The notes under the pieces were generated by a model. It ran no database searches, was not told where the DNA came from, and worked only from the letters and a program-made list of their open reading frames with translations. A program made the position numbers and the translations under genes. Below are positions 1 through 11,070 of a stretch of DNA of 64,000 nucleotides, one piece after another. Numbering within the stretch: the first letter of the stretch is position 1; the number at the start of each line of letters is the position of its first letter. Origin of the DNA: Methanothermobacter sp. (GTDB lineage: Archaea; Methanobacteriota; Methanobacteria; Methanobacteriales; Methanothermobacteraceae); assembly GCF_030055425.1 (NCBI RefSeq), contig NZ_JASFYE010000001.1:240901-304900 (forward strand). The letters run 5' to 3'.

Positions 1-732
1 CTGGACCTCATCACAGAACCCGATCCCATCAAATATGCCCCCCACCGTAACGAAGGTGTCCATGAAGAACTTTCTCCCTGCATCAATACCTGCCCTCATG
101 AGGATCCTGGGGGTTTCAACTGCCCCTGCTGCCAGGACAACGGTTTCATCATGGAAACTGCCTGCTGAGGTTTCAATACCCCTGACCTTCCCCCCCTCCA
201 GAATCAGATCCCTTGCCTCTGTCTCCTCAACCAGTACAGCGCCATGTTCAATTGCCTCATCCATGAATTCCCTTGCAGACCACTTGGCACTTTTGGGGCA
301 GCCAAAGGAGCATTTACCGCATGGTCTGCATTTTTCGGCCCTTATGAACTTTGGCATCCTCCTTATTTCAAGCCCGAGGGACTCTGCCGCATCCATGAGG
401 AGTGCGGTCCCCCTCCCGATGTGTGTATCAGGGAGTTCCCGCACATCAAGTTCCCTTTCAATGGCATCAAGATCATCTGTTATATCAACACCATAATCCT
501 TCAGCGTGTCCTCAAGGACCCTTACGGCGTTACCTGCTGCCACCAGCGTCGATCCGCCAACGCAGCTTGTTTTGAGGATGTCAGGGTCATCTGAACTCTC
601 ATCGTAGCACAGAAATGCATCCCCATCCTGAACGTAGGGGCCCCTTTCTATTACGGTAACATCAAATCCTCCCACTGCAAGTTCCCTTGCAAGGGTTGCC
701 CCTGAGGCCCCTGAACCGACTATGAGAACCAT
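1..732 (-). CDS. FAD-dependent GMC-type oxidoreductase, 3' end cut by the window
   Basis: The first 244 codons of a flavoprotein, read on the minus strand and running off the left edge. The N-terminus MVLIVGSGASGATLARELA is a Rossmann dinucleotide-binding motif (GxGxxG), followed by an acidic strand end (VIERG) typical of FAD binding. Near residue 135 is a cysteine cluster (CRPCGKCSFGCPKSA) seen in bacterial and archaeal GMC/COG2303 oxidoreductases, possibly a redox or metal site. The ATG is preceded by AAAGGTGAATTG, a good ribosome site. It lies 41 bases after the NIL-ferredoxin gene on the same strand, so it is probably the third gene of the homocysteine operon. The substrate is unknown. 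Confidence 0.8.
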   Translation of the reverse strand, partial: MVLIVGSGASGATLARELAVGGFDVTVIERGPYVQDGDAFLCYDESSDDPDILKTSCVGGSTLVAAGNAVRVLEDTLKDYGVDITDDLDAIERELDVRELPDTHIGRGTALLMDAAESLGLEIRRMPKFIRAEKCRPCGKCSFGCPKSAKWSAREFMDEAIEHGAVLVEETEARDLILEGGKVRGIETSAGSFHDETVVLAAGAVETPRILMRAGIDAGRKFFMDTFVTVGGIFDGIGFCDEVQ

Positions 733-773
733 CAATTCACCTTTTCTTCAGGATCTGAAAACCGGATCTGGTT

Positions 774-1160
774 TCATTCAAATAGCATTATGGCCCTTGT
801 AGGGCATGAGTTCACACAGAAGCTGCATCCTATGCACTTCTGGTCGTCAATCCTGATCTCCCAGTCGTCCTCGATGCATATGGCGCTTACAGGACAGAGT
901 GAGACGCAGGCCCCGCAGTCCACGCACTTCTCCCTGTCCTTTTTTACCACCCTCATTGCGGGGTGAACCTCAATTCCAGCGTCCTCTATGAACTCTATTC
1001 CCTTCCTCTCCTCCGGACCGCTTATCTCAACGAGCATCTTACCCCCACGGGGGGTGATGTTGGCACGGAGTATGTTGAAGTCAATGTCGTACCGCTTTAT
1101 TGCCTCTGAGATTATGGATTTGTTAACGATGTTAGGTGAGAATTTAAGCCAGGCCTTCAT
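774..1160 (-). CDS. NIL-domain 2x[4Fe-4S] ferredoxin, homocysteine biosynthesis partner
   Basis: 128 residues. The first 75 or so form a NIL domain (small alpha/beta ligand-binding fold). The C-terminal half has two Cx2Cx2Cx3C clusters ([12 protein letters not shown] and [12 protein letters not shown]) that would hold two [4Fe-4S] centres. The order NIL plus ferredoxin, next to a DUF39-CBS gene, matches the MA1821-MA1822 pair shown genetically in Methanosarcina to make homocysteine from aspartate semialdehyde. Its start overlaps the stop of the upstream DUF39 gene by 4 bases (ATGA), a sign of translational coupling. The likely role is electron delivery to the sulfur-inserting enzyme. Confidence 0.88.
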   Translation of the reverse strand: MKAWLKFSPNIVNKSIISEAIKRYDIDFNILRANITPRGGKMLVEISGPEERKGIEFIEDAGIEVHPAMRVVKKDREKCVDCGACVSLCPVSAICIEDDWEIRIDDQKCIGCSFCVNSCPTRAIMLFE

Positions 1161-2704
1161 ATTGACTCTCCCCTATTCTCCAGTTTTCCTATCAGCCTTG
1201 AAATATCCTCTGCTGTGATTATACCCTTCACCCGGTTTTCCTCATCCACTATCGGTAAACCAGATATGTTATATTTATCTATACGTCTTGCAACAACGTC
1301 AACTGGTTCATTTTCCCGTGCTACGATTACCCTACGGGTCATTACATCCTTAAGGCTTTTCTTGCCCCTTGCAACTGCATCTGCGATGTCCCATGATGTC
1401 ACAATACCCCTGAGGATACCCTGGCTGTCAACAACAGGTATATGGTTTATGCTGTTATCAACCATCTTCCTTGCCACCTCCCTGAGGTCGTCATCCTCAT
1501 GGGTCATTATGACGGGTTTGCTCTCGAGTTCCCTCACCATTATTGAGGGTCTCCTTATTTCCAGTGGCCTTGTGGAATGCCCCCTTGATGGTAGGGGTTT
1601 CACCGGCTCTGTGAGGAGGAAATCTCCCATTTCAATCCATGATTTCAGTTCCTCTGCAATCTCCCTCGCCTTTTTAAGTGATGAAAGTGGAGATGTCGGG
1701 ACCTCAACACCATTTATTTCAATTTTACCTGATCTCAGCTCCTTATAGTTTGTTTCCATGACAACTGGCCTTGATCTTCTTGGAACACCGTAGTCTATCA
1801 CCCTGCAGACTATTTCCTCATCTGATATTCCTGTTGCCGCCGCTATATCCTCATTGAGCACTGGGATGGGTATCCCCGCCCCAACATAGAGTGTAGGGCC
1901 GTACCTTGGCATGGTCGCCCCCCTCACGTATTCAGGGTCCATCTCCTTCATATCACCCCTTACCATGAGGGTCCCTGCAGCTGAAACAGGAACACCATTA
2001 TTTCTATCCACATCCGTTGAGTGCTGTGTACCCTCCCCGATTATATGGCCCTCTGCACCGCAGAGGAATATCTTTGTGCCCACCCCTATCGTCTGGAAGT
2101 AGGGGTCGTTGAGGAGGGGGCTCAGTTCCCCTGCACTTGAATATGTCACATTACCGTAATTTGGGAGGAGTGTTCCCATGTAGGTGTAGAGGGTCTCCTG
2201 GGTTGAATTGACGGCAACTGCATAGTTCTGGTAGCAGTTTCTGGGGTTCACCATTACCGCCTGGTTTATTGTATCAAGGCTTATGAGGGTCTCCACACTT
2301 TTTAATGGGTAGCAGTCGGTACCGTAGGCCTCTGCAACCAGTTCTATCTCCTTTCCCCTTATGAGGTCCTCTATGACATGTGAACCTCCATAACTGAGGC
2401 CTATCTCAGGGTCCCTGTTTGGCTGTGTTGCCCCTATGTAGGCGTCCACAGCTGCAAGTCCAGAATATGCCTCCACACCATTCAGGTACGTCTTCGACAT
2501 CTTTATTGGTGGATCAGAGTGACCGAAGTTGATGAAAGCGCCTGATGAACACATAGCACCAAATGTACCGGTTGTAACAACATCAACTTCCCTTGCAGCA
2601 TCTTCTGGTCCGGTTTCAGCCACGATTGCTGTCATCTCAGCTGCGGTTACGACGACAGCATCCCCATCCCTGATCTTCTGGTTTATTTCCTCAATTGTTT
2701 TCAA
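1157..2704 (-). CDS. L-aspartate semialdehyde sulfurtransferase family (HcyBio/DUF39 plus two CBS domains)
   Basis: 515 residues. Residues 1-370 are the HcyBio (DUF39) domain and residues 390-510 form a tandem CBS pair ([15 protein letters not shown], then [15 protein letters not shown]). The family reductively sulfurates aspartate semialdehyde to homocysteine in methanogens and other anaerobes. Two cysteines that matter in the family appear present: C52 in AMCSSGAF and C131 in GTDCYPLKS. The CBS pair may sense an adenosyl ligand such as SAM or ATP (inference). The start codon is TTG, preceded by GGATGTGAT. An upstream TATA-like AAATATTTAAAT is centred near 2769, about 25 bases before a plausible transcript start. 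It heads the operon with the NIL-ferredoxin and flavin oxidoreductase genes. Confidence 0.88.
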   Translation of the reverse strand: MKTIEEINQKIRDGDAVVVTAAEMTAIVAETGPEDAAREVDVVTTGTFGAMCSSGAFINFGHSDPPIKMSKTYLNGVEAYSGLAAVDAYIGATQPNRDPEIGLSYGGSHVIEDLIRGKEIELVAEAYGTDCYPLKSVETLISLDTINQAVMVNPRNCYQNYAVAVNSTQETLYTYMGTLLPNYGNVTYSSAGELSPLLNDPYFQTIGVGTKIFLCGAEGHIIGEGTQHSTDVDRNNGVPVSAAGTLMVRGDMKEMDPEYVRGATMPRYGPTLYVGAGIPIPVLNEDIAAATGISDEEIVCRVIDYGVPRRSRPVVMETNYKELRSGKIEINGVEVPTSPLSSLKKAREIAEELKSWIEMGDFLLTEPVKPLPSRGHSTRPLEIRRPSIMVRELESKPVIMTHEDDDLREVARKMVDNSINHIPVVDSQGILRGIVTSWDIADAVARGKKSLKDVMTRRVIVARENEPVDVVARRIDKYNISGLPIVDEENRVKGIITAEDISRLIGKLENRGESI

Positions 2705-2999
2705 TATATCACATCCGGTGCTATCTGTAAAATGAACTGATTAGTTGGTATATGGGTGTTCATTTAAATATTTATCTAATCCACTGAATAATCCCGATCT
2801 AAAGAATTACCCCTCCCTAAAACCCAATCCATCAAGGCCACACACAGCAATAACTTCCTCATGCAAGTATATGCAAACCATAAGGCCCCGCTGACCACAT
2901 CCTCATAGACTGCAAAGGCAAGAACCGCCAACATGCAAAAGAATCATAAGGCTCCACCAACAGATAAACCTAAAGAAACTTCTTGAAGGCTGATGGGAA
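2705..2999. other. Intergenic region with divergent promoters and an imperfect repeat
   Basis: A 295-base gap between divergent genes. The minus-strand promoter (TATA near 2765-2775) is recognisable. The part from about 2815 to 2960 is not AT-rich like a promoter. It contains two imperfect copies of a motif beginning ATGCAA, with CATAAGGC and CC following, at about 2871 and 2935. Both copies can be read as coding for NHKAP in one frame, with stops soon after, so this may be gene debris. No RNA gene was recognised. Confidence 0.4.
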
Positions 3000-4364
3000 A
3001 TGGATATCGATATGGATCATCTGGAGAGGGTAATCAGCGGTATAGCTGAAAAGGTAGAATACGCGGACATAAGGGCAGGGACCTCATCTTCAAGTTCAAT
3101 TATACTCAAGGACGGCAATGTACAGGAGGTCAAGTCAGGAGAGGCTGCAGGGTTCAGGATAAGGGTGCTTAAAAATGGTTCATGGGGATTTGCCTTCACC
3201 GACGAACCAGAGGAACTGGAGGGAATGGCACTCCATGCTGTTAAGATGACTGAATCCCTCAGGGGTGATGTTGAGGTCGGTTCACTGCAGCCCCAAAACG
3301 ATAAGACAACCATTAAATCATCAAGGATGCCCTCAGATGTTCCAGCAGATGAGAAACGGGAGCTTGTATTTGAGGCCCACCATGCGGCATCGGTTGATGG
3401 GGTTGTGAGCACCACCGTGAGCTACGTTGATATGGAGAGTTCAACCGTTTTCCTCAACTCTGAGGGATCCTGCATAGAGATGAACGATTCAAAGGTTGCT
3501 CTGTTCCTCAATGCCGTTGCATCCGACGGTACCAGCATCCAGTTTGGCCATGGTAGCTGCGGCGGTACAGGAGGATTTGAGATACTTGAAAGAGAGGACA
3601 TCGAAGAATTCGGGCGCAGAACAGGTGAGAAAGCGGTGAGACTCCTATCAGCAGATTCACCACCCTCAGGGCGCTTCCATGTAATAACAGACCCTGAACT
3701 TACAGGTGTCTTCATACATGAGGCCCTGGGGCATGCAGCAGAGGCTGACCTCATACTTCAGGGTGACTCAATCCTTGAGGGCAGGCTCGGTGAGAGGATC
3801 GCCTCAGAGTCAGTGACAATAGTTGACGATCCCACCATTGATGGTTTTGGTAGCTACAGCTACGATGCAGAGGGTGTGGAGGCATCAAGGACAGTTCTTG
3901 TGGAGGACGGCACCCTCAGATCACTCCTGAATTCCAGGGAAACAGCCTTCAAGCTTGGACTTGAACCATCAGGAAATGCACGTTCAGCCATAGGGGACCA
4001 GCCCATTGTCAGGATGAGCAACACATTCCTTGAACCAGGAGACCTATCATTTGATGAACTCCTTGAGGATGTGCGTGACGGCATTTACCTGCGGGGTTCA
4101 AGGGGAGGTCAGGTTGATACAGGCAAGGGAATATTCCAGTTCAATGCGGCTGAATCATTCAGGATAAGGGATGGTGAGATATGTGAGCCCCTCAGGGACG
4201 TTTCACTCTCAGGAAACGTTCTTGAGACCCTCATGAACGTTGATGGTGTTGGGTCAGACTTCAAGCTTGGGATTGGCTTCTGCGGCAAATCCGGACAGAG
4301 CGTCCCTGTGGGTGATGGGGGGCCCCATGTGAGGACACTGAATGCAATGGTTGGTGGAACATGA
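3000..4364 (+). CDS. tldD: TldD-type metalloprotease
   Basis: 454 residues, the normal length for TldD/PmbA. The HExxxH zinc motif is complete in FIHEALGHAAEAD (H240, E241, H245), which identifies the catalytic TldD subunit rather than the inactive TldE/PmbA partner. In bacteria TldD/TldE degrade unfolded peptides and mature microcin B17 and CcdA; the archaeal substrate is unknown. No TldE gene lies in this window. The ATG is preceded by AAGGCTGATG. The stop overlaps the next gene by 4 bases (ATGA), so the two are translationally coupled. Confidence 0.92.
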   Translation: MDIDMDHLERVISGIAEKVEYADIRAGTSSSSSIILKDGNVQEVKSGEAAGFRIRVLKNGSWGFAFTDEPEELEGMALHAVKMTESLRGDVEVGSLQPQNDKTTIKSSRMPSDVPADEKRELVFEAHHAASVDGVVSTTVSYVDMESSTVFLNSEGSCIEMNDSKVALFLNAVASDGTSIQFGHGSCGGTGGFEILEREDIEEFGRRTGEKAVRLLSADSPPSGRFHVITDPELTGVFIHEALGHAAEADLILQGDSILEGRLGERIASESVTIVDDPTIDGFGSYSYDAEGVEASRTVLVEDGTLRSLLNSRETAFKLGLEPSGNARSAIGDQPIVRMSNTFLEPGDLSFDELLEDVRDGIYLRGSRGGQVDTGKGIFQFNAAESFRIRDGEICEPLRDVSLSGNVLETLMNVDGVGSDFKLGIGFCGKSGQSVPVGDGGPHVRTLNAMVGGT

Positions 4365-4939
4365 AATCCATATCAAGAGAGGAGGGAAAGCTGCTTATTG
4401 AAATTGCAAGGAGTGTTATTGAGGAGCACCTGCGCGGCTCCGAAACCTTCAGATTACCAGGAGATCTTCCTGATAAATTCAGGGAGAAAAGGGGAGTATT
4501 CGTTACACTGGAGAAGAATGGTGAGCTCAGGGGATGCATAGGTTACCCTGAACCTGTAATGACCCTCATAGATGCCCTCATCGACGCCGCCATATCCGCG
4601 GCCACACGTGACCCCCGGTTCCCGCCTGTTGAGCCTGAGGAACTTGATGAGATAGAGGTTGAGGTCAGCGTCCTCACACCACCCACCCCCATCAGGGTTG
4701 AGAATCCTTCTGAGTATCCCCAGAGAATAAGGGTTGGTGTTGATGGCCTCATCGTTGAGAGGGGATGGGCTAGGGGCCTTCTCCTGCCACAGGTTGCAAC
4801 AGAGTGGGGATGGGACGCTGAGGAGTTCCTCTGCAACACCTGCATGAAGGCCGGACTCCCACCTGACTGCTTCTATGACCCCCAGACAAGGGTTTACAGG
4901 TTTCAGGCCCAGATATTCAGTGAAAAGGACTACAGATAA
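4361..4939 (+). CDS. AMMECR1 domain protein
   Basis: 192 residues covering one full AMMECR1 domain (TIGR00296 type). The signature LRGCIGYPEP lies near residue 60, followed by AAISAATRDPRFPPVEPEEL and the C-terminal GLLLPQVATEWGWDAEEFL block, all strongly conserved from archaea to humans. The biochemical role is not established; human AMMECR1 is linked to a contiguous-gene syndrome. The start codon overlaps the tldD stop, so co-expression is likely. No catalytic motif is recognised beyond the conserved cysteine in LRGCIG. Confidence 0.92.
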   Translation: MKSISREEGKLLIEIARSVIEEHLRGSETFRLPGDLPDKFREKRGVFVTLEKNGELRGCIGYPEPVMTLIDALIDAAISAATRDPRFPPVEPEELDEIEVEVSVLTPPTPIRVENPSEYPQRIRVGVDGLIVERGWARGLLLPQVATEWGWDAEEFLCNTCMKAGLPPDCFYDPQTRVYRFQAQIFSEKDYR

Positions 4940-5014
4940 ATCCAGAATCATACCCCTGAGGTTCACCACACATAGATACATATCCAGAGTTATTAATAGA
5001 GAAGAGTGATTTTC

Positions 5015-6025
5015 ATGATAATACCAACAGTTCCAACAGCAGATGAACTCCTTGATAAGGGATTCAGGAGGGCTAGAAAGGCCGCATCCCTCAAGAGGAG
5101 TTCAAAGATCCCTGGACAGAAAAAGGCCAAGATCATTGAATCCACACGCATCCAGACAGCATGCCAGGTTATAAGGGACCGTCTGAAGATGATCATCCAG
5201 CGCATACCCGATATAGAGTCACTGCCGGAATTCTATCAGGACTACATCGATGTAACAGTGGGTGTGGACGACCTCAAAAAGTCCCTTGGAGCACTTAATT
5301 GGGCTGTCGGAATACTCAATCAGCTTGAATCAGATTACATGAAAAAAATCAAACGTTCAAAGCCATCGGATGCATCAAATCTGAGAAGAGAGGCCTTTGG
5401 TAGGATATCATCAGTTGTAAGAAGAATTGAAGGGGACCTTGACTTCCTTGACTTTGCAAAGAACAGACTCAGAAACATGCCCACTGTGGACTTCGATGCA
5501 TTCACGGTTGTTATAGCGGGCTTCCCAAATGTGGGGAAATCCACACTCCTCAGGACACTGACAGGTGCAGAACCAGAGGTTGCTGATTACCCCTTCACCA
5601 CCAAGGGTATACAGATAGGCCACCTTGAACGTAAATGGCGGAAAATTCAGGTAATAGATACACCGGGGCTTCTTGACCGGCCGGTTGAGGATATGAACAA
5701 CATTGAACTCCAGGCCATGGTTGCCCTTGAGAACATAGCCGATGTCATACTCTTCATATTTGACGCTTCAGAAACCTGCGGATACACGCTCGAAAACCAG
5801 TACAGCCTCTACCTTGGCATAAAGGGTATCTTTGAAACACCCATCATCACGGTTTTCAACAAGATGGACCTTGCAGAAAATGTTAAGTATCTGGAAGAAT
5901 ATATTAATATGGTTGAGGAACCACTGATGGTGTCTGCATTCCAGGGCAGAGGGGTCTCCGAGATAGTAAAAAAACTGGAGGGTTTATATGAAAAAGAAAC
6001 TGGAAAAACCCATGACAATGTTTGA
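5015..6025 (+). CDS. NOG1-like GTPase
   Basis: 336 residues. An N-terminal helical domain (residues 1-150) is followed by a GTPase domain with G1 GFPNVGKST, a switch segment DYPFTTKG, G3 DTPGLLDRP and G4 NKMD. This order is that of the NOG1/COG1084 branch of Obg-related GTPases, which act in large-subunit ribosome assembly. I take the ATG at 5015, with GAGTGAT just upstream, rather than the in-frame GTG at 5006 that overlaps that ribosome site. The last 38 bases overlap the Hsp20 gene in another frame, suggesting coupled expression. It has its own promoter region after a 66-base gap. Confidence 0.9.
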   Translation: MIIPTVPTADELLDKGFRRARKAASLKRSSKIPGQKKAKIIESTRIQTACQVIRDRLKMIIQRIPDIESLPEFYQDYIDVTVGVDDLKKSLGALNWAVGILNQLESDYMKKIKRSKPSDASNLRREAFGRISSVVRRIEGDLDFLDFAKNRLRNMPTVDFDAFTVVIAGFPNVGKSTLLRTLTGAEPEVADYPFTTKGIQIGHLERKWRKIQVIDTPGLLDRPVEDMNNIELQAMVALENIADVILFIFDASETCGYTLENQYSLYLGIKGIFETPIITVFNKMDLAENVKYLEEYINMVEEPLMVSAFQGRGVSEIVKKLEGLYEKETGKTHDNV

Positions 6026-6455
6026 GAAAAGAAGATTGATGGCTGAGAAGATGATGGAGGATATGATAAAGAACATGAGGGAGATGCAGAAGGAGTTCGA
6101 GAAGAAGATATCAGAGTACACCGAGAACATACCTGAAAAGCTGAACATGGACGTCATAGAGACAGATGATCAGATAATCATAAAGACGGACCTTCCCGGT
6201 GTTAAGAAGGAAGATATAAACATAGAACTCACAGAAAACACTATATCCATCTCTGCAGTCTTTGAAGAGGAAGTTGAGGTCCAGGAGGCCAATTTCGTCA
6301 AAAAGGAAAGGAAGTATGGTGAGGCAAGAAGGGAGATGAGGCTCCCTGAAAAGATAAAGGTTGAAGAGGCCAAGGCCAAATTTGAAAATGGTGTCCTTAC
6401 AGTTGAACTCCCAAAGGTGGAGGTCAAAAAGAAACAGGTCCTCAAGGTGGAATGA
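5988..6455 (+). CDS. Small heat-shock protein, Hsp20/alpha-crystallin family
   Basis: 155 residues. A charged, methionine-rich helical N-terminus (residues 1-45) precedes an alpha-crystallin domain (about 50-145) with [16 protein letters not shown] and the diagnostic A[13 protein letters not shown] block. The C-terminal VLKV resembles the I-x-I motif used for oligomer assembly. The protein should act as an ATP-independent holdase for unfolding proteins. The start inside the end of the GTPase gene is supported by GGAGGG seven bases before the ATG. Two later in-frame ATGs (6012, 6018) lack such a site. Confidence 0.93.
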   Translation: MKKKLEKPMTMFEKRRLMAEKMMEDMIKNMREMQKEFEKKISEYTENIPEKLNMDVIETDDQIIIKTDLPGVKKEDINIELTENTISISAVFEEEVEVQEANFVKKERKYGEARREMRLPEKIKVEEAKAKFENGVLTVELPKVEVKKKQVLKVE

Positions 6456-6522
6456 ACCACCTACTATTTTTTTGTTGCCACTGAAACTTAGGACTGATTT
6501 TGCTGGCCAACTAAAGAAAAAC

Positions 6523-6558
6523 CAGTTCACATTACTTTAACAGTTCACATTACTTTAA
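6523..6558. repeat. Tandem 18-bp direct repeat (two copies)
   Basis: The 18-mer CAGTTCACATTACTTTAA occurs twice back to back in the 119-base gap between the converging Hsp20 and SIS genes. It is a simple local duplication in the 3' untranslated region of both genes. No hairpin or coding potential was seen. Confidence 0.95.
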
Positions 6559-6574
6559 AGAAAGGAATAATTCA

Positions 6575-7579
6575 TTAGTATCTGACCTTGCCGATATGCC
6601 TCGTGCTTCCAGGATCCTCACCATTGAAGTGGGCAAGGTAGTATACAAACCACTCAAGGGGAACTGCAAGCACAAATGGTGAAAGCAGTGAATTGAGGTC
6701 AGAGTAATCAGACATCCTGAATACTATATTCAGTGCTCCAAGACTTTCACAGAACCTCAAAGCCCTCTCTGTAAGCTTATCACCCGGGAAGCCTGACTCA
6801 AGGAATATCACCGGCACCCCCTTCTCCACCCTCTCAATGAGTCCATGCCTGAATTCGCCTGAATACAGGGGACAGGCATGCTTCAGGGCGCCCTCCATGA
6901 GCATGGTCATGGCAAGCTTGTATGCCAGTCCATAGTTTGGGCCGCTCCCCATACAGTAGAATATATCCTCCCCTGCATGCTCCTCTGCAAGACCCCTGCA
7001 GTCATCCTCGGTGTCCCTGAGGAGCCTCCCGATCTCATCAGGTAGCTCCTCAAGTTCTGAGAGTAGCTCCTCAGATAACTCATCGGTGTGCATCTCAAAT
7101 AATATCCTGTAGAGGGCCAGAAGCTGTGTCATGTAGGTCTTGGTGCCAAGTATGGCCTCCTCTCTGCCGCAGCGGGTTATTATGGTATTCTGGGACTCAG
7201 AGGCCATGGTACTTTCAGGTTCATTTGTGATAGTCACCGTTTTAAGTCCAAGTTCAGTGGCCCTTCTAAGTGCCGCGAGGGTATCTGCTGTCTCCCCGGA
7301 CTGGGATGTGAATATAACCACAGAGTCCCTTTCCTCAATCTTTCTGTGGTAGTAGAATTCATAGCCGGTCATGACATCAATGTTAAGATCATAGTTCATT
7401 GCAACTGCATCCCTTGCACTGTAGCATGTTGATAGTGAACTTCCACAACCAACAAGGTATATGCGTCTGCAATCAGCAATATCATCCGATATCCGGGACA
7501 TCCTGCCCCCCTCAGCCTTAAGGGTCCTTTTAAGTGATCCTGGCTGTTCCATGAGTTCTGTGTACATCCGGTACTTCAT
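6575..7579 (-). CDS. SIS-domain sugar-phosphate isomerase (GlmS isomerase-like)
   Basis: 334 residues with two SIS domains. The first has [17 protein letters not shown] and [18 protein letters not shown], the sugar-phosphate loop and the SQSGET motif of the GlmS/AgaS/FrlB group. The second has [28 protein letters not shown] and the C-terminal GEFRHGLIE segment. There is no N-terminal glutaminase domain, so it is not a complete GlmS; an aldose-ketose isomerase or deaminase acting on an amino-sugar phosphate is likely. I choose the ATG at 7579, directly after GGGGAGATGA, over an upstream ATG at 7603 inside the preceding gene. It is co-transcribed with the ThiN gene. Confidence 0.85.
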   Translation of the reverse strand: MKYRMYTELMEQPGSLKRTLKAEGGRMSRISDDIADCRRIYLVGCGSSLSTCYSARDAVAMNYDLNIDVMTGYEFYYHRKIEERDSVVIFTSQSGETADTLAALRRATELGLKTVTITNEPESTMASESQNTIITRCGREEAILGTKTYMTQLLALYRILFEMHTDELSEELLSELEELPDEIGRLLRDTEDDCRGLAEEHAGEDIFYCMGSGPNYGLAYKLAMTMLMEGALKHACPLYSGEFRHGLIERVEKGVPVIFLESGFPGDKLTERALRFCESLGALNIVFRMSDYSDLNSLLSPFVLAVPLEWFVYYLAHFNGEDPGSTRHIGKVRY

Positions 7580-7580
7580 T

Positions 7581-8138
7581 TCATCTCCCCAAAAGTTTTT
7601 CATAATCCTCTGCTATTCCAAGGGCCGCCTCTGCAACTTCAACTGCATCCTCCCCTGTGAGGACAACCATTGGCTCCTTGCCCCATGTTCCCCTGTGGTA
7701 TATGACATCAGGGGGTGATTCTGAATTCCTTATGGCCTCCTCAACACCCCAGGGTATGGTGCCACCCTCGACCTCCCGCACCTCTGGGGGCTCCCGGCTA
7801 CGGTCATATGCTGAGACCACCATTCCATGGTCCTCACAGATATCAATTATACTTTCATCAAATTTAATATTAAGTGCGCTTCTCTTCCAGGAAAAGTGCC
7901 TGTTGAGGGCTATTATGAAACGGGCCATGTGAGAAGATGCCCCGAATTCAGGTTCCCTGCATGCGAAGGCCCTCCCACGGAACTCGGTGATTCTGCCAGG
8001 TACCGCCACAACATCCTCGATGCCGCGGGGATTTTCCCTAGCCATTACAAGGTTAGACCTCACCTCAGGTACGAGAATCCCGAAGCATTCAGAGGATGAT
8101 AGCATCTCAAGGGCCAACTTAACGTTCTCTATTTCCAT
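7581..8138 (-). CDS. ThiN-domain protein (thiamine-phosphate synthase family), stand-alone
   Basis: 185 residues matching the ThiN domain: [10 protein letters not shown] near the start, [34 protein letters not shown] and [12 protein letters not shown]. ThiN joins HMP-PP and HET-P to make thiamine phosphate and is usually fused to ThiD or to a helix-turn-helix. Here it has neither, so it may be a free-standing enzyme or a ligand-binding relative. The ATG at 8138, with GAGTGAT three bases upstream, is preferred to a TTG 12 bases earlier. Its stop (TGA) is part of the ribosome site of the following SIS gene. Confidence 0.8.
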   Translation of the reverse strand: MEIENVKLALEMLSSSECFGILVPEVRSNLVMARENPRGIEDVVAVPGRITEFRGRAFACREPEFGASSHMARFIIALNRHFSWKRSALNIKFDESIIDICEDHGMVVSAYDRSREPPEVREVEGGTIPWGVEEAIRNSESPPDVIYHRGTWGKEPMVVLTGEDAVEVAEAALGIAEDYEKLLGR

Positions 8139-8219
8139 GATATCACTCAAAGAGAATATTCCAGTAAAATAGTTATAGGGAGACCATTAATTTATAACTA
8201 TAAGTTTCGAGGTGTCAGT

Positions 8220-9364
<1,145 letters not shown>

Positions 9365-9408
9365 CCAGTCACTGATACCTTCAGAACAGAAAACCAGGGC
9401 CCCAACAA

Positions 9409-11022
9409 TCACCCAACAATAACATCTACGAACCGGAATTCATCCACACTGAAGAGACCCCTATCACTTATTTTCAGTTCAGGGATAACAAGAAGCGAGA
9501 GGAACGACATTGTCATGAACGGCGCGCTCAGAGTGCAGCCAAGTTCATGAACAAAATCATTGAGGTCCTCCATCAGGGATGCAACCTCCACTGCATCTCC
9601 ATCTGACATTAAACCTGCAACTGGTAGTTCAAGGATCCTTTGATCATCATCTGAAACAGCCACGAGCCCCCCACCTGTTTTTCTGAGCATATCTACCGCC
9701 CTCTTCATGAGTTCTGAACCCGTGCCCACTGTGATGACGTTGTGTGAGTCATGGGCCACAGTTGATGCAATGGCCCCCTCCTTAAGTCCAAAGCCATGAA
9801 CGAATCCATTGGAGATGTTACCCTTACCATAACGATCCATAACCGATACCTTAAGTACATCCATGGAGGGGTCAGGGGCTACGAAACCATCATTTACCCC
9901 AAGTCTCTTCTGTAACTCCCCTGTCACTATCTGGCCATCGAATACATCAATTACCCTGACAGTGACCTCATCATCATCTGATTTCACCTCAAGATCCTCT
10001 GCAGTGAAGTCAACGATGTCAAGGCGGTTCATCTTCCTGTGACTGGTTTTAGGGGCTCCCCGGTATCTTCCATTCTCTGCAACGACCCTTCCATCAATGT
10101 AGACCCTCTTAACATTGAAGTCCCTTAGGTTATCAACCACCACCATGTCAGCTGCCCTTCCAGGTGCTATAGCCCCTGTGTTGAGGTTGTAGTGATCTGC
10201 AGGGTTCAGGGTAGCCATCTGCACGGCTTTAACAGGGTCAACACCGTATTCAACAGCCCTTCGGAGTATCCTGTCCATGTGACCCCCCAGGAGGTCTGCT
10301 GGGTGGATATCATCTGATACGAGGAAGTCACAGTCGACGGCTGCAAGATCCCTGAGGTTCCTTGCACTGGAGCCCTCCCGCGCCATTATCTTCATTCCAA
10401 GTCCCCTCTTCTCAAGGGCCTCTGCGGGACTCACACATTCATGTTCTGTGGATATACCGGCCCCTATGTATGCACACAGTTCATCACCTGATAGGAGGGG
10501 TGCGTGGCCATCCACCGGCTTATTGAGTTTCTTTGCAGCATCTATCTTCTCCAGTACCTCCACATCGCCTGCTATAACACCAGGAAAGTTCATCATTTCG
10601 CCCAGTGCCACCACAGAGTCCCTTGAAAGGAGATCCTCTATCTCCCTGGCTGAGAGCTCTGCGCCTGATGTCTCAAAGGGTGTTGCAGGTACGCAGGATG
10701 GTGCAGTGAAGTAAAATTTTAGGGGTGTTTGCGAAGCATCCTCCAGCATGAATTCAACACCCTCAACACCCATAACATTGGCTATCTCGTGTGGATCAGA
10801 AACAACAGCAGTGGTGCCATGGGGGATTGCAGCGACTGCAAAGGATGATGGGGTGAGCATTGAGCTTTCGATGTGGACATGGGCATCCACAAAACCCGGG
10901 AGGATTATATCGGTGAAGTTCCCCTCCACCCTCCGGACACATTTTATCACACCACCTGAAAATTCAACCTCAGCAGGGTATATATCCCCTGTGAAGACGT
11001 TGAGGATGTTTCCCCTTATCAT
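9409..11022 (-). CDS. ade: Adenine deaminase
   Basis: 537 residues of the Ade-type amidohydrolase family, which deaminates adenine to hypoxanthine using a binuclear metal site. Metal-ligand motifs are present: DAHVHIESS (near residue 47), a conserved glutamate in ALGEMMNFPG, GHAPLLSG and STEHECVS. The C-terminal third (after NGFVHGFGLKEGAIASTVAHDSHN) is the Ade-specific region. The ATG is preceded by CTGGAGGCTTAA, a strong site. The upstream ornithine cyclodeaminase gene ends 48 bases earlier in the same frame, with a 15-codon open frame exactly filling the gap. Confidence 0.93.
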   Translation of the reverse strand: MIRGNILNVFTGDIYPAEVEFSGGVIKCVRRVEGNFTDIILPGFVDAHVHIESSMLTPSSFAVAAIPHGTTAVVSDPHEIANVMGVEGVEFMLEDASQTPLKFYFTAPSCVPATPFETSGAELSAREIEDLLSRDSVVALGEMMNFPGVIAGDVEVLEKIDAAKKLNKPVDGHAPLLSGDELCAYIGAGISTEHECVSPAEALEKRGLGMKIMAREGSSARNLRDLAAVDCDFLVSDDIHPADLLGGHMDRILRRAVEYGVDPVKAVQMATLNPADHYNLNTGAIAPGRAADMVVVDNLRDFNVKRVYIDGRVVAENGRYRGAPKTSHRKMNRLDIVDFTAEDLEVKSDDDEVTVRVIDVFDGQIVTGELQKRLGVNDGFVAPDPSMDVLKVSVMDRYGKGNISNGFVHGFGLKEGAIASTVAHDSHNVITVGTGSELMKRAVDMLRKTGGGLVAVSDDDQRILELPVAGLMSDGDAVEVASLMEDLNDFVHELGCTLSAPFMTMSFLSLLVIPELKISDRGLFSVDEFRFVDVIVG

Positions 11023-11070
11023 TTAAGCCTCCAGGATGTTCATCTTAGCGTTGAGGAAGTTCTCCATCAT

